From: Propionivibrio limicola
GTDB taxonomy: Bacteria > Pseudomonadota > Gammaproteobacteria > Burkholderiales > Rhodocyclaceae
Length of the DNA stretch: 64,000 nucleotides
Assembly: GCF_009469695.1 (NCBI RefSeq)
Contig: NZ_SSSR01000010.1
Coordinates: 26,803 to 90,802 of the forward strand
Direction: 5' to 3'
Shown: one piece after another, positions 32,681 through 41,200 of the stretch
Layout: the number at the start of each line of letters is the position of its first letter
Numbering within the stretch: the stretch's first letter is position 1
Position numbers and translations under genes: made by a program
Notes under the pieces: model-generated
What the model saw: only the letters and a program-made list of their open reading frames with translations
The model's database searches: none
Told to the model about the DNA's origin: nothing

Positions 32681-33306
32681 GTAAGCCCCCGGCTCTGCCG
32701 GGGGACTCACCAAGGTTTGACCTATACGACGGTAGGCGTGAATTTCTGATCTCTGCCAAGAGAAAAAGGAGATTCACGATGAAAGAGTACCAGAGCCTGA
32801 GCCACACGAGATGGGACTGCAAATATCACGTGGTGTTTATACCGAAGCGAAGGAAGAAGCGGGTGTTCGGAGCAGCACTGCGCCGACACCTGGGGGAGAT
32901 TTTTCACGAATTGGCCTCCCACAAGGAGTCGAAGATTGTGGAAGGCCATCTGATGGGCAACCACGTCCATATGTGCCTGAGCATTCCCCCGAAGTACGCG
33001 GTGTCGAACGTGGTCGGGTACATGAAGGGGAAAAGTGCGATCCAGATTGCCCGGAAGTTTGGCGGGCGCCAGAAGAACTTTACGGGAGAGCACTTCTGGG
33101 CTCGCGGCTACTTCGTTTCCACGGTAGTGGCTGGACGAAAACATGGTCCGAGCGTACATCCGGAATCAAGAAGAGGAAGACGAGCGTTACGACCAGATGA
33201 GGCTCGCCATGGGGTAAGCCGCCAAGGGCGGCTCACGGTTTCATGGGCGCCTTTGAGGCGCTCACCATCTCAAGCCACCGGCTTTGCCGGTGGTATTTGA
33301 CTGGCG
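32681..33306 (+). mobile_element. IS200/IS605-family element, full length
   Basis: The element has subterminal hairpins rather than inverted repeats, as expected of the single-strand transposing IS200 group: CCCCCGGC-TCT-GCCGGGGG at 32686-32704 and CCACCGGC-TTT-GCCGGTGG at 33275-33293. A single Y1 transposase lies between. No tnpB is present. The exact cleavage sites are not determined. A 120-bp derivative sharing both ends lies at 46791-46912. Confidence 0.85.
32779..33217 (+). pseudogene. tnpA: IS200 Y1 transposase TnpA, frameshifted
   Basis: The protein matches IS200 TnpA: YHVVFIPKRRKKRVFG, the HUH motif in GHLMGNHVHMCLSIPP, and GEHFWARGYFVSTV. After residue 115 the expected tail (LDENMVRAYIRNQEEEDERY, then the stop at 33217) lies in the next frame; one extra base near 33122-33130 shifts it. 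The original frame runs on to 33300 with an unrelated tail. The catalytic Tyr lies in the shifted part, so the enzyme is likely inactive unless recoded. Confidence 0.8.
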
Positions 33307-33332
33307 CTGATCCGTTAAATGCTCCCACACTC

Positions 33333-33497
33333 TTACTTACGACGTACCAGTCCAAAAATCAGCGAGGCGATAAACAGGACGATGAAGATGAAAAACAGAA
33401 TCTTGGCGATTTCGACAGCTCCGGCCGCGATACCGGTAAAACCGAATACCGCAGCGACCAGCGCGACGACCAAAAACACAATGGCGTAGTGCAGCAT
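33333..33497 (-). CDS. DUF1328 small membrane protein
   Basis: The 54-residue protein ([39 protein letters not shown]) has two hydrophobic helices and fits DUF1328 (YtjA). AAGGA lies before the ATG at 33497. Function is unknown; homologues often sit among stress genes. Confidence 0.85.
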   Translation of the reverse strand: MLHYAIVFLVVALVAAVFGFTGIAAGAVEIAKILFFIFIVLFIASLIFGLVRRK

Positions 33498-33602
33498 TTG
33501 CATTCCTTTCCTTGAAGAGGGAGCGGAAAGCCAAGCGCTCAACCCGATCCGCCGGGTGGCAGAATCGGGTTAAAAACGCTGGGCAAAGCATGGTTCAAAG
33601 CG

Positions 33603-33761
33603 CTATATCCTGCCCAGAACTAAAAGAATAATCAGAATCAGCAAGACCAGCCCAAGGCCACCGCTCGGGGCGTAGCCCCAGTTTCGGCTGTGCGGCCAGC
33701 TTGGAATCGCACCAATCAGCAGTAGAACCACAACGATCAGCAGAATTGTTCCCAATGACAT
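33603..33761 (-). CDS. DUF3309 small membrane protein
   Basis: The 52-residue protein has two hydrophobic helices separated by PSWPHSRNWGYAPSGG, the DUF3309 signature. AAAGGAG precedes the ATG at 33761. Function unknown. A palindrome copy in the correct orientation lies 220 bp upstream. Confidence 0.85.
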   Translation of the reverse strand: MSLGTILLIVVVLLLIGAIPSWPHSRNWGYAPSGGLGLVLLILIILLVLGRI

Positions 33762-33980
33762 TTGATGTCTCCTTTGCGTAAGTTGCAGCAGCGCAGCGTT
33801 CAGAGAGACTCTCGTCGCATTGCCAATGCCGCGTTTACGACGCACCCCCACCAGCCTCTCGACTGCTTGATCAACAACCCATTGCGGCGGTTGTCATTCC
33901 CCTGGCCAGACGACTTCAGCCAACGGCTCCGGCTGAAATCGCCATCACCTGATATGCATGCTACTCATGTGCATGCGCTG

Positions 33981-34000
33981 GTCTGTACGCCAGCGCACAC
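33981..34000 (-). promoter_or_regulatory. Stress-island palindrome, site 4
   Basis: On the minus strand it reads GTGTGCGCTGGCGTACAGAC, the same 18-mer as site 8. It lies upstream of the minus-strand DUF3309 gene. Confidence 0.65.
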
Positions 34001-34050
34001 TGTCCCGAGTTTTGCCGTCGTTCTCGACGTGGGTTTTGAAAGCGTTGTCA

Positions 34051-34070
34051 TGAGTACGCTGGCGCACAGA
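34051..34070 (-). promoter_or_regulatory. Stress-island palindrome, site 5
   Basis: The plus strand reads TGAGTACGCTGGCGCACAGA; the minus reading is TGTGCGCCAGCGTACTCA. It lies 166 bp upstream of the DUF883 start. Confidence 0.6.
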
Positions 34071-34115
34071 CAGCATGCTGTGCGAGGCACATGCTGAATA
34101 CTTGAGGAATACAGT

Positions 34116-34133
34116 TGTGTTCGATTGAACACA
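34116..34133 (-). promoter_or_regulatory. Stress-island palindrome, site 6 (symmetrical variant)
   Basis: The sequence TGTGTTCGATTGAACACA is more symmetrical than the others and keeps CGAACACA in its reverse reading. It lies 102 bp upstream of the DUF883 start. Confidence 0.55.
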
Positions 34134-34235
34134 CGCGGGAAGCCTCACTGCATGGCCGTGACACGGAAGGTGGATGACTTTCCGGCCGCAATTGCCATGT
34201 TGACCATCAACCATTCATTCGCACGAGGAGACATG

Positions 34236-34568
34236 ATGACGACCGAACTTATGACCAATCAGGGGAGCGTCCAAGACAGCAAGGAAGCTCTCGTCAGGGA
34301 TCTCAAACGCGTTGTCGGCGACGCCGATGATCTGCTGAAGGAGGTCGGCAGTGCCAGCGCCGAAGAATTTTCCGCCGCACGTGCAAGGATCGAAGCCACG
34401 CTGGATCAGGCGCGATCAAGGCTCAACGCAGCGCGAATCGATGCCGCACAAAGGGTTCGTTACGCCGCAGACGCCACCAATCAGTACATCAGGGAAAACC
34501 CCTGGAAGGTCGTCGGAGTCGGGGTGGTAGCCGGACTCATCGCCGCATTCCTGATCAGTCGGCGCTGA
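34236..34568 (+). CDS. DUF883 (ElaB/YqjD/YgaM) ribosome-associated membrane protein
   Basis: The 110-residue protein has a long charged helix (SKEALVRDLKRVVGDADDLL onward) and a C-terminal membrane anchor NPWKVVGVGVVAGLIAAFLI ending SRR, the ElaB/YqjD layout. E. coli YqjD binds ribosomes at the inner membrane in stationary phase; that role is only by family. Two ATGs are adjacent; the second (34236) has GAGGAG at workable spacing. It is followed 50 bp later by the CsbD gene. Confidence 0.86.
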   Translation: MTTELMTNQGSVQDSKEALVRDLKRVVGDADDLLKEVGSASAEEFSAARARIEATLDQARSRLNAARIDAAQRVRYAADATNQYIRENPWKVVGVGVVAGLIAAFLISRR

Positions 34569-34618
34569 TTCGGCCGTGCAAGTGGATCCAATGGCAGTAC
34601 TAAAACAAGGAGCTTGAA

Positions 34619-34822
34619 ATGAACTGGGATATCGTTGAAGGAAACTGGAAGCAATTCAAAGGCATGGTCAAAGCAGAGTGGGGCAAGCTCACCGACGATC
34701 ATCTTGATGTGATTGCCGGCAAGCGTGATGCGTTGGCCGGCAGAATTCAGGAAATCTACGGCACCACGAAGGAAGAAGCCGAGGAGCAAATCAAGAAATT
34801 TGAAGAGCGCAACAAGGACTAG
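34619..34822 (+). CDS. CsbD-family stress protein
   Basis: The 67-residue protein shows the CsbD pattern MNWDIVEGNWKQFKGMVKAE, then WGKLTDDHLDVIAGKRDALA and EEAEEQIKKFEERN. CsbD proteins are small, hydrophilic and induced by general stress in many bacteria; molecular function is unclear. AAGGAG precedes the ATG. It is probably cotranscribed with DUF883. Confidence 0.9.
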   Translation: MNWDIVEGNWKQFKGMVKAEWGKLTDDHLDVIAGKRDALAGRIQEIYGTTKEEAEEQIKKFEERNKD

Positions 34823-34869
34823 CATGCGGAACATCGTTCCTGAGCACGGTGTTGAGCACGACGAAAGAC

Positions 34870-34908
34870 GGAGCAGGGCAGAAGCTTATGCTTTTGCCCT
34901 TTTGCTCC
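34870..34908 (+). terminator. Hairpin after the CsbD gene
   Basis: The imperfect repeat GGAGCAGGGCAGAAG/CTTTTGCCCTTTTGCTCC lies 48 bp past the stop and ends just before the next start codon. It is likely a terminator or attenuator. Confidence 0.5.
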
Positions 34909-34914
34909 CTGGCC

Positions 34915-35208
34915 ATGAAATCTGACATCGCTAGCGACGCCTCATTGACGCGGAGATGCCCCCGGTGCCACTCCCCTGTCTTTCGCGTTTCTCGCCGCAC
35001 CGTGGATTTGTTGATGAGCTTTTTCATACCGCTCCGCCGCTATCGCTGCCGTTCGGCAAGCTGCGGCTGGGAAGGAAATTTCAGGGATACGCGGCAAGTA
35101 TCGTCCGGCCAGGGACGCAATGAAAAAAACGGCGGCGAATATAAATATCGTTATCTCGAACCGTCACGGATGGACTGTATCGACCCAAGGGACAAGCCAC
35201 CGAAATGA
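34915..35208 (+). CDS. Small zinc-ribbon protein, uncharacterised
   Basis: The 97-residue frame has a CxxC pair (RRCPRCHSPVFRVSRR), a hydrophobic stretch LLMSFFIPLRRYRC and a second pair CRSASCGWEG, together a zinc ribbon. The ATG at 34915 lies just after a hairpin; earlier starts would read through it. The stop overlaps the next gene by four bases (ATGA at 35205), which argues it is translated. No function can be assigned. Confidence 0.6.
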   Translation: MKSDIASDASLTRRCPRCHSPVFRVSRRTVDLLMSFFIPLRRYRCRSASCGWEGNFRDTRQVSSGQGRNEKNGGEYKYRYLEPSRMDCIDPRDKPPK

Positions 35209-37340
35209 GACATCAGGCCAAGCGGCGTCGATACCGTGCAGAACCCATTGCTTGTCCTGCATTTCGCACGATGAGCGATGCGTCGCCGCTCGGCATTTTC
35301 GTTTCCGATGCCGCAGGGAATTGCATTTACACCAATGCGACTTACCAGAAGATATCCGGGCTCACCTTCGATCAGGCGCTGGGAACCCGATGGAGCCGGG
35401 CCATCCACCCGGAGGATCGTTCCCGCGTGCTTGCCGAGTGGAACGACGCCGTGCATGAACTGGCGTCGTTCCAGACTGAAGCGCGCTTTCTGCGGCGGGA
35501 CGAGAGTGTCGTGTGGACGCGTCTCAACGCCGTCGCAATAAGAAACGGGACGATAGCGCGCGGCCGCATTCAGATCGTTGAGGACATCACCGAACGCAAA
35601 TCGACCGAATTGGTGTTGCGTGCCTCGGAAATGGCCTTGTTCGAGGAAAAGGAGCGTGCCCAGGTCACCCTCAACTCCATCGGCGATGCCGTGCTGAGTA
35701 CGGATCTGGCCGGTAAGGTGACCTACCTTAATCTGGTGGCATAAAAGCTCACCGGATGGACGTTCAAGGAGGCCGCAGGACAGCCGCTTGCGGACGTCTT
35801 CAAAATCATTGACGGAACAACGCGTCAAGCGGCGGAAAATCCCGCGCAGCGCGCCATCAGGGAAGACCGAGTCGTCGGGCTGGAGAGCAATTGCGTACTC
35901 GTTCGCCGCGACGGCTTCGAATCGGCCATAGAAGACTCCTCAGCACCGATCCATGGCCGCGATGGGCATGTCATCGGCGCGGTGATTGTCTTTCACGACG
36001 TCAGCGAAGCGCGTGCCATGGCACTCAAGATGGAGCATTTCGCCCAGCACGACTTTCTCACCGGCTTGCCGAATCGGATGTTGCTGACAGAACGCCTATC
36101 TCAGGCCATCGGATTAGCGAACCGGCATCGCAAACAGGTCGCGCTGCTCTTCCTCGATCTCGATTTCTTCAAGAACATCAACGACTCGCTGGGGCACGCA
36201 GTTGGCGACCAATTGCTGCAGTCGGTCGCCAATCGGCTGTCGGCGAATGTGCGCGCGACGGACACGGTGTGTCGCCAAGGCGGGGACGAGTTCGTGATCC
36301 TGCTCGCCGAAATCGAGCGCCCGGAAGACGCGGCACTGATCGCGGAGAAGTTGCTCGCTGCATTCGTAGCCCCCCATCTCGTCGGCGGACAGGAAATCCA
36401 TGTCACCTTGAGCATCGGCATCAGCGTGTTTCCGGACGATGGCAACACTGTCGATACCGTCATGCAGAACGCCGATACCGCGATGTATCACGCCAAGTCA
36501 GACGGGCGCAATAACTACCAGTTTTTCAGATCCGACATGAACACCCGCGCGGTGCGCCGCCTGCTCGTCGAAAGCAGCCTGCGTCGGGCCCTGAAGCAGG
36601 AGGAGTTCTTGGTGCACTACCAACCTCAATTCGAACTTGTTTCGGGGAGGATAACCGGTGTCGAGGCGCTCATTCGCTGGCAGGACCCCGATCTCGGACT
36701 CATCCCACCGGGGCCGTTCATCCCGGTGGCGGAAGAGTGCGGCCTCATCGTGCCAATTGGCCGCTGGGTGTTGCGCGAAGCTTGCCGGCAAACGCAGGCT
36801 TGGCTGGATTCCGGTCTGCCGGCGGTGCCGGTGGCGGTGAATATTTCGGCCGTGGAGTTCAGGCACAAGGAATTTCTGGCAGGTGTTTCCGACATCTTGC
36901 GAGAAACCGGTCTGGCGCCCGGCTATCTCGAACTGGAATTGACGGAAAGCATTCTCATGCACGATGTCGAATCCTCGATTGCGGAGCTTGACGCACTCAA
37001 AGCCATGGGCGTCAAACTGGCCGTCGATGATTTCGGTACGGGCTATTCGAGCCTGAGCTATTTGAAGAAATTCCCGATCGACATCCTGAAGATCGACCAA
37101 TCCTTCGTGCGCGACATCGCGATCGATGCCGACGACGCCACTATCGTCAGCGCCGTCATCGGCATGGGCAGAAACCTCAATCTGCGGGTCATTGCCGAGG
37201 GCGTCGAAACGCAAGATCAGTTCGCGTTCCTCCGGACCCGGCAATGCCCTGAGGGGCAAGGCTATCTGTTCAGCCAGCCCTTGCTGGCCGATGATTTCGG
37301 GCGCTTGCTCGTGGCCGGGAAAAAACCGTTGCCAAAGTAG
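35205..37340 (+). pseudogene. PAS-PAS-GGDEF-EAL c-di-GMP protein with in-frame stop
   Basis: The frame spans 712 codons with one interruption, TAA at 35742 (codon 180). Before it lies a first PAS (SDASPLGIFVSDAAGNCIYT, HPEDRSRVLAEW) and the start of a second (VTLNSIGDAVLSTDLAGKVT). After it the second PAS continues (KLTGWTFKEAAGQPL), then GGDEF (RQGGDEFVIL, about codon 359) and EAL (GVEALIRWQDP, later DDFGTGYSSLSYLKK). Relatives have Glu at the stop position (NLVAEKLTGW), so a single GAA to TAA change fits. The downstream part could still be translated from an internal start. Confidence 0.85.
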
Positions 37341-37437
37341 GGGATAGAACGGCGCTGTTGTACCATGGCCTTCGAGGGAAAGCAGACGGGTTTCCTTCGC
37401 CGAAAACACCAAAAACGAACATTGGCATGCCGATTCC

Positions 37438-39171
37438 ATGAAATGTTTTTTTCGCCTCCTGCTTCTGATTACCTGTCTCATCCTCGTGCCGCACGCCAAA
37501 GCCGGGGATTTGATTGTTTCTCGTGCCGTTTTGGAAGACGTGGGCGGAACATTGACCATCGCAGATGTCGCAAGTCGCGAATTTCAACCGCTTGGGCCTT
37601 CTCTTTTCAAAGGCATAACCGACTCCGTGCATTGGATACGCCTGCGAGTCAGAGCGCCTGCCAACGGCAATGAGGTGGTGCTGTTCATTCGCCAGCCCTT
37701 TCTCAATGAGATTCGTCTTTTCGAGGCGGAAGCGGGCGATTCGCCGGGCTGGAAAACAAGAGTCACCGGCAACCATTACCCATTCAGTGAGCGTGAACGT
37801 GGCCGACACTCCCTCGGATTCGTTGTAAACGTCGCAACGCCGGAAGCCACTTTTTATCTCCGTCTCAAGACCAAGAGCACGTCGCAATTGACTGTGCTCG
37901 CCCTTGAGCCCAGCGAAGCGGAACGCCTGGATGACCATTTTGACCTCCTGGAAGTGCTTTTCGTGACGGCCATGCTGTTACTGCTCTTGTGGGCGATTCA
38001 GAGCTATTTGCTTGACCGGCTGCGGGTTGTCGGTCTATTTGCCATTCACCAGGCGGTGTACACCCTGTTCGGCATTGCCATTACCGGCTATTTGGCGCCC
38101 TGGCTTCCCATGGACTATCCGCAACTGGTTGAATTGTCCTCCGCCATTCCCTATTGCGGAGTGGCCTTCACCACTTTGCTTTTTTGCCGCGAGCTGTTCA
38201 AACCCTACGAACCGCCGCCGATACTGATGCGCGGGCTCAATCTGCTTCTGCTGTTGTTTCCCCTTCAACTTGTCGCCATGGCGCTGGGCTATATCCCGCA
38301 GGCCGTAATCGTCAACCTCGCGCTGATCCGGGTCTCGTGGTGGTACTTCGTGTTCATGACTTTTTTCCTGCGCAAGGAGCAGTCGCCGAATCGGCGTTGG
38401 CTGCAAGTCTTCTTCTTTACAATCACGCTTGTTTTTACCGTGTTCTGGTTTTCCAGCAGCAGTCTGAACGACACGGGAAACAGCCTATTCGGCCGACAGG
38501 TATTGATTGCAAACGGTCTGATCATCGGCGGCTTGTTTGCGATGATATTGAACGCCCGCTCACGCCGCCTGCTGCAAGAGGTTCAGCAGTCCTCGATGAA
38601 TCTTCTTCTGGCACAGAAAACCCTCGAAATCGAACGCACTCTCAAGAAGAAGGCCGAGGAGCAGGCGCATACGGATTATCTGACCGGGCTGTGCAACCGC
38701 CGCCACTTTTTCGAACTGGCTGAGCGCGAACTGGCGCGCTCTACGCGCTATCAAAGACCGTTCGCCGTGATGATGATCGACATTGACCACTTCAAAACGA
38801 TCAACGACACGTGGGGGCACAGCGTTGGCGACCTGGTTCTGCAGAAGGTGTCGCAACTGATCCGCGATACGCTGCGCAGCGTTGATATCTTTGGCCGGAT
38901 CGGTGGAGAGGAATTCGCCGCCGTTATCGTTGAAACCGACGGAAGCAATGCCGTGGAGGTTGCGCAGCGGCTTTGCTTGATGGTCGCTGACGCCCGTATC
39001 TCTCCTCGAGAAGGCGTCTGCGTACAGGTCACCATCTCGATTGGCGTTACGGCAATGAACGGCAAAAACCTCAGCTTCGAAAACCTGATGGGAGAAGCTG
39101 ATCAGGTCTTGTATCGGGCAAAGCAGGCGGGACGCAATAGAGCCATGGCTAGCGAATACTGCGCGGCGTAG
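37438..39171 (+). CDS. 7TMR-DISM diguanylate cyclase
   Basis: The 577-residue protein has a signal peptide (CFFRLLLLITCLILVPHAKA), a periplasmic 7TMR-DISM extracellular domain (about 25-165, SVHWIRLRVRAPANGNEVVL), seven hydrophobic helices (about 175-375), a coiled-coil linker and a GGDEF domain with intact RIGGEEF near residue 489. It should make c-di-GMP from GTP in response to a periplasmic ligand. No RxxD inhibitory site is clear. It begins 97 bp after the broken PAS-GGDEF-EAL gene. Confidence 0.9.
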   Translation: MKCFFRLLLLITCLILVPHAKAGDLIVSRAVLEDVGGTLTIADVASREFQPLGPSLFKGITDSVHWIRLRVRAPANGNEVVLFIRQPFLNEIRLFEAEAGDSPGWKTRVTGNHYPFSERERGRHSLGFVVNVATPEATFYLRLKTKSTSQLTVLALEPSEAERLDDHFDLLEVLFVTAMLLLLLWAIQSYLLDRLRVVGLFAIHQAVYTLFGIAITGYLAPWLPMDYPQLVELSSAIPYCGVAFTTLLFCRELFKPYEPPPILMRGLNLLLLLFPLQLVAMALGYIPQAVIVNLALIRVSWWYFVFMTFFLRKEQSPNRRWLQVFFFTITLVFTVFWFSSSSLNDTGNSLFGRQVLIANGLIIGGLFAMILNARSRRLLQEVQQSSMNLLLAQKTLEIERTLKKKAEEQAHTDYLTGLCNRRHFFELAERELARSTRYQRPFAVMMIDIDHFKTINDTWGHSVGDLVLQKVSQLIRDTLRSVDIFGRIGGEEFAAVIVETDGSNAVEVAQRLCLMVADARISPREGVCVQVTISIGVTAMNGKNLSFENLMGEADQVLYRAKQAGRNRAMASEYCAA

Positions 39172-39214
39172 TGTGTTCGGTGCGTTCGGTGCGCTTGGTC
39201 ATCTACGGAATTAA

Positions 39215-39367
39215 TCAAAAGCGAAAATTACCGGCGCCGAAGATCCCGATCAGACCGATAACGATCAAATAAATGGCGACGATGTAGTTGAGCAAGCGGG
39301 GCACCATCAGGATGAGAATCCCGGCGATCAGTGAAATCATCGGGGCAAGGGTCAGGTGAATGTTCAT
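39215..39367 (-). CDS. DUF3096 small membrane protein
   Basis: The 50-residue frame (MNIHLTLAPMISLIAGILIL, then VPRLLNYIVAIYLIVIGLIG) has two hydrophobic helices and the DUF3096 signature. AAGAGG lies before the ATG at 39367. It lies 46 bp downstream of the Ig-like gene on the same strand. Function unknown. Confidence 0.78.
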   Translation of the reverse strand: MNIHLTLAPMISLIAGILILMVPRLLNYIVAIYLIVIGLIGIFGAGNFRF

Positions 39368-39413
39368 TTGAAAACCTCTTCTTTCCGGTTGTGTTTACCG
39401 CTGTTGACGGCCC

Positions 39414-39836
39414 TTACTCGGCACTCCAGCGAAAATCGACCGTCCTGATTTTTGACGAACCGACAGCAACCTGGCGCTTGACGGCTTTGTCTGCGAGTGT
39501 GGCCACGATCTGATACGACCCCATCGGTAAGCTGGCCAGGAACCATGGCCCCTCAGATGTAGTGTCGACAACCGTTTTTCCCTTCATGTCAGCAATGACA
39601 ACGCGGACACCGCTGACGTATTCGCCATTGTTCAGCGCGAATACGAGTTTGAGATTGAAATCACTAACCAGTGAATTGAGGCGGTCGATCGACTCGCTGC
39701 CGACACCGCCGGATACATAAGACACGTTGCCGTAGTGCTGGATGACGGCATCGTCATTGGCGCTGGCGACGGAAAAAAGAGAGAGCGAGCCAAGTAACAC
39801 GGCCGAGAAGCTGTAAGAGAGCAATTTGCTGTTCAT
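39414..39836 (-). CDS. Secreted protein with carboxypeptidase-regulatory-like fold
   Basis: The 140-residue protein has signal peptide SYSFSAVLLGSLSLFSVASA and a beta-rich domain resembling carboxypeptidase regulatory or Ig-like folds (VSGVRVVIADMKGKTVVDTT, GPWFLASLPMGSYQIVATLA). It is probably periplasmic. Close relatives are usually annotated hypothetical. A palindrome copy lies 97 bp upstream of its start. Confidence 0.72.
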   Translation of the reverse strand: MNSKLLSYSFSAVLLGSLSLFSVASANDDAVIQHYGNVSYVSGGVGSESIDRLNSLVSDFNLKLVFALNNGEYVSGVRVVIADMKGKTVVDTTSEGPWFLASLPMGSYQIVATLADKAVKRQVAVGSSKIRTVDFRWSAE

Positions 39837-39932
39837 GCGGATACTCCTTGTCTTTGTCTATTTGATGGCCCGTCTTGCTCGGGATGCTCCAAGCCACAGA
39901 ACGACAATTATCCGCAACTTCAGAACGAACTC

Positions 39933-39950
39933 TGTGCGCCATCGAACAGA
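39933..39950 (+). promoter_or_regulatory. Stress-island palindrome, site 7
   Basis: The sequence is TGTGCGCCATCGAACAGA. It lies 97 bp upstream of the minus-strand Ig-like gene. Confidence 0.62.
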
Positions 39951-40057
39951 GCAACTCATTGAGAACGACAGGAAGGCCAAGGGCTTCCCCGTTGCCCACG
40001 GTGGATCAAAGCGAACAACGCCCATAAAGCGGCTTCGTTCATATTCAACCTGTCTTG

Positions 40058-40075
40058 TGTGCGCTGGCGTACAGA
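40058..40075 (+). promoter_or_regulatory. Stress-island palindrome, site 8
   Basis: The sequence TGTGCGCTGGCGTACAGA is identical to the minus reading of site 4. It lies 113 bp upstream of the gene at 40188. Confidence 0.65.
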
Positions 40076-40187
40076 GGATTCCCGTCGAATCAGATAACCT
40101 GATCAAAGTAGGTTCAATGAACTTGGGGGCGTGTCACTTTCAGGCGGCAGCTCCACGAATCCTGCGGAAGAAACGGGGGAACAGAAA

Positions 40188-41090
40188 ATGCGCTACTTAC
40201 TTATTGTGCTGTGGATGGTGTTTTTATCGGCAAGTTCAGCTATTGCTCAGGTCAGCGTAAGCATCGGGATAAATTTACCGTTGTACCCGGAACTCGTCCG
40301 GGTTCCGGGCTACCCGGTCTACTACGCGCCGCGTGTGAATTCGAATTTCTTCTTTTACGACGGCATGTACTGGGTCTACGAGCGGGACAACTGGTACGCC
40401 AGCTCCTGGTACAACGGGCCGTGGGCGTTTGTCGCTCCGGAGGTTGTACCGTTATTCGTTCTGCGCATCCCGGTGCGCTACTACCGGAATCCTCCCGCGT
40501 ACTTCTACGGCTGGCGGCGTGATGCGCCACCACGCTGGGACGATCACTGGGGCAACGACTGGGCGCAGCATCGCGGCGGATGGGATCAATGGAATCGCCG
40601 TTCTGTTCCAGATCCCGCACCACTGCCCGTTTACCAGAAAAAATATTCCGGTGAACGCTACCCTCAATTCGAGCAGCAGCGGGAAATTCACAACCGGAAC
40701 TACCGCTACCAGCCGCGTGATGCCATGGTACGGCAGCATGAGCAGGCACCGGCCGTGCAACGAGCGCCTGAGTCTCCTCGGCAGGATCGTCAGGTAGCAC
40801 CTCCCGAGAGAAGCCAGCGGTTGCAGGACAGGCCGCAGGATAGCCAGCGGGAAATTTCGCCAGCGCCACGCCAACCGAGCGCTCCAGTCGCCCCGCGCGT
40901 TCAGTCGCCACAAAGGCCAGAAGCTGTGCAACGCGAACAGCAAAGGCAGCAGGTCAATCAGGACAACATGCAACGTGGTCGTGGTGTCTCGCAGGAGCAA
41001 GGACGGAGTCAGGAGAAGGCGAGGGATAAAGAACGAGAACGCGAAGAGCGCGAATCAGGTGATGGGCGCGGCCAAGGCCGAAACAAGTAG
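40188..41090 (+). CDS. Secreted Tyr/Trp-rich protein with disordered basic tail
   Basis: The 300-residue protein has a signal peptide (YLLIVLWMVFLSASSAIAQ), a folded aromatic region (residues 22-160, including NFFFYDGMYWVYERDNWYAS and VRYYRNPPAYFYGWRRD), and a low-complexity tail rich in Gln, Arg, Pro and Glu ending in GRGQGRNK. The aromatic pattern recurs in secreted hypothetical proteins of proteobacteria, often near stress or metal genes. GGGGGAACAG precedes the ATG at 40188. No function can be assigned. Confidence 0.75.
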   Translation: MRYLLIVLWMVFLSASSAIAQVSVSIGINLPLYPELVRVPGYPVYYAPRVNSNFFFYDGMYWVYERDNWYASSWYNGPWAFVAPEVVPLFVLRIPVRYYRNPPAYFYGWRRDAPPRWDDHWGNDWAQHRGGWDQWNRRSVPDPAPLPVYQKKYSGERYPQFEQQREIHNRNYRYQPRDAMVRQHEQAPAVQRAPESPRQDRQVAPPERSQRLQDRPQDSQREISPAPRQPSAPVAPRVQSPQRPEAVQREQQRQQVNQDNMQRGRGVSQEQGRSQEKARDKEREREERESGDGRGQGRNK

Positions 41091-41200
41091 GTGGGGATGT
41101 ATGTGAAGTAAGTCGTTCAGTTGTCGCGATTCCGGCTGGCGGTACTGTCATCACCCGTACCGCCGGTGTCTGGCGCCGTTGTTTTTTGACAGGCAGGCAA

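Larger units (their letters stand above)
33762..34235. other. Divergent intergenic region with three palindrome copies
   Basis: This 474-bp gap separates the DUF3309 and DUF883 genes. It carries palindrome copies at 33981-34000, 34051-34070 and 34116-34133. No credible gene is seen; the 111-codon frame from 33762 has no recognised domain. Confidence 0.6.
39837..40187. other. Divergent intergenic region with two palindrome copies
   Basis: This 351-bp gap separates the Ig-like gene and the tyrosine/tryptophan-rich secreted protein gene. Copies of the palindrome lie at 39933-39950 and 40058-40075, each facing one gene. No gene is evident. Confidence 0.6.
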
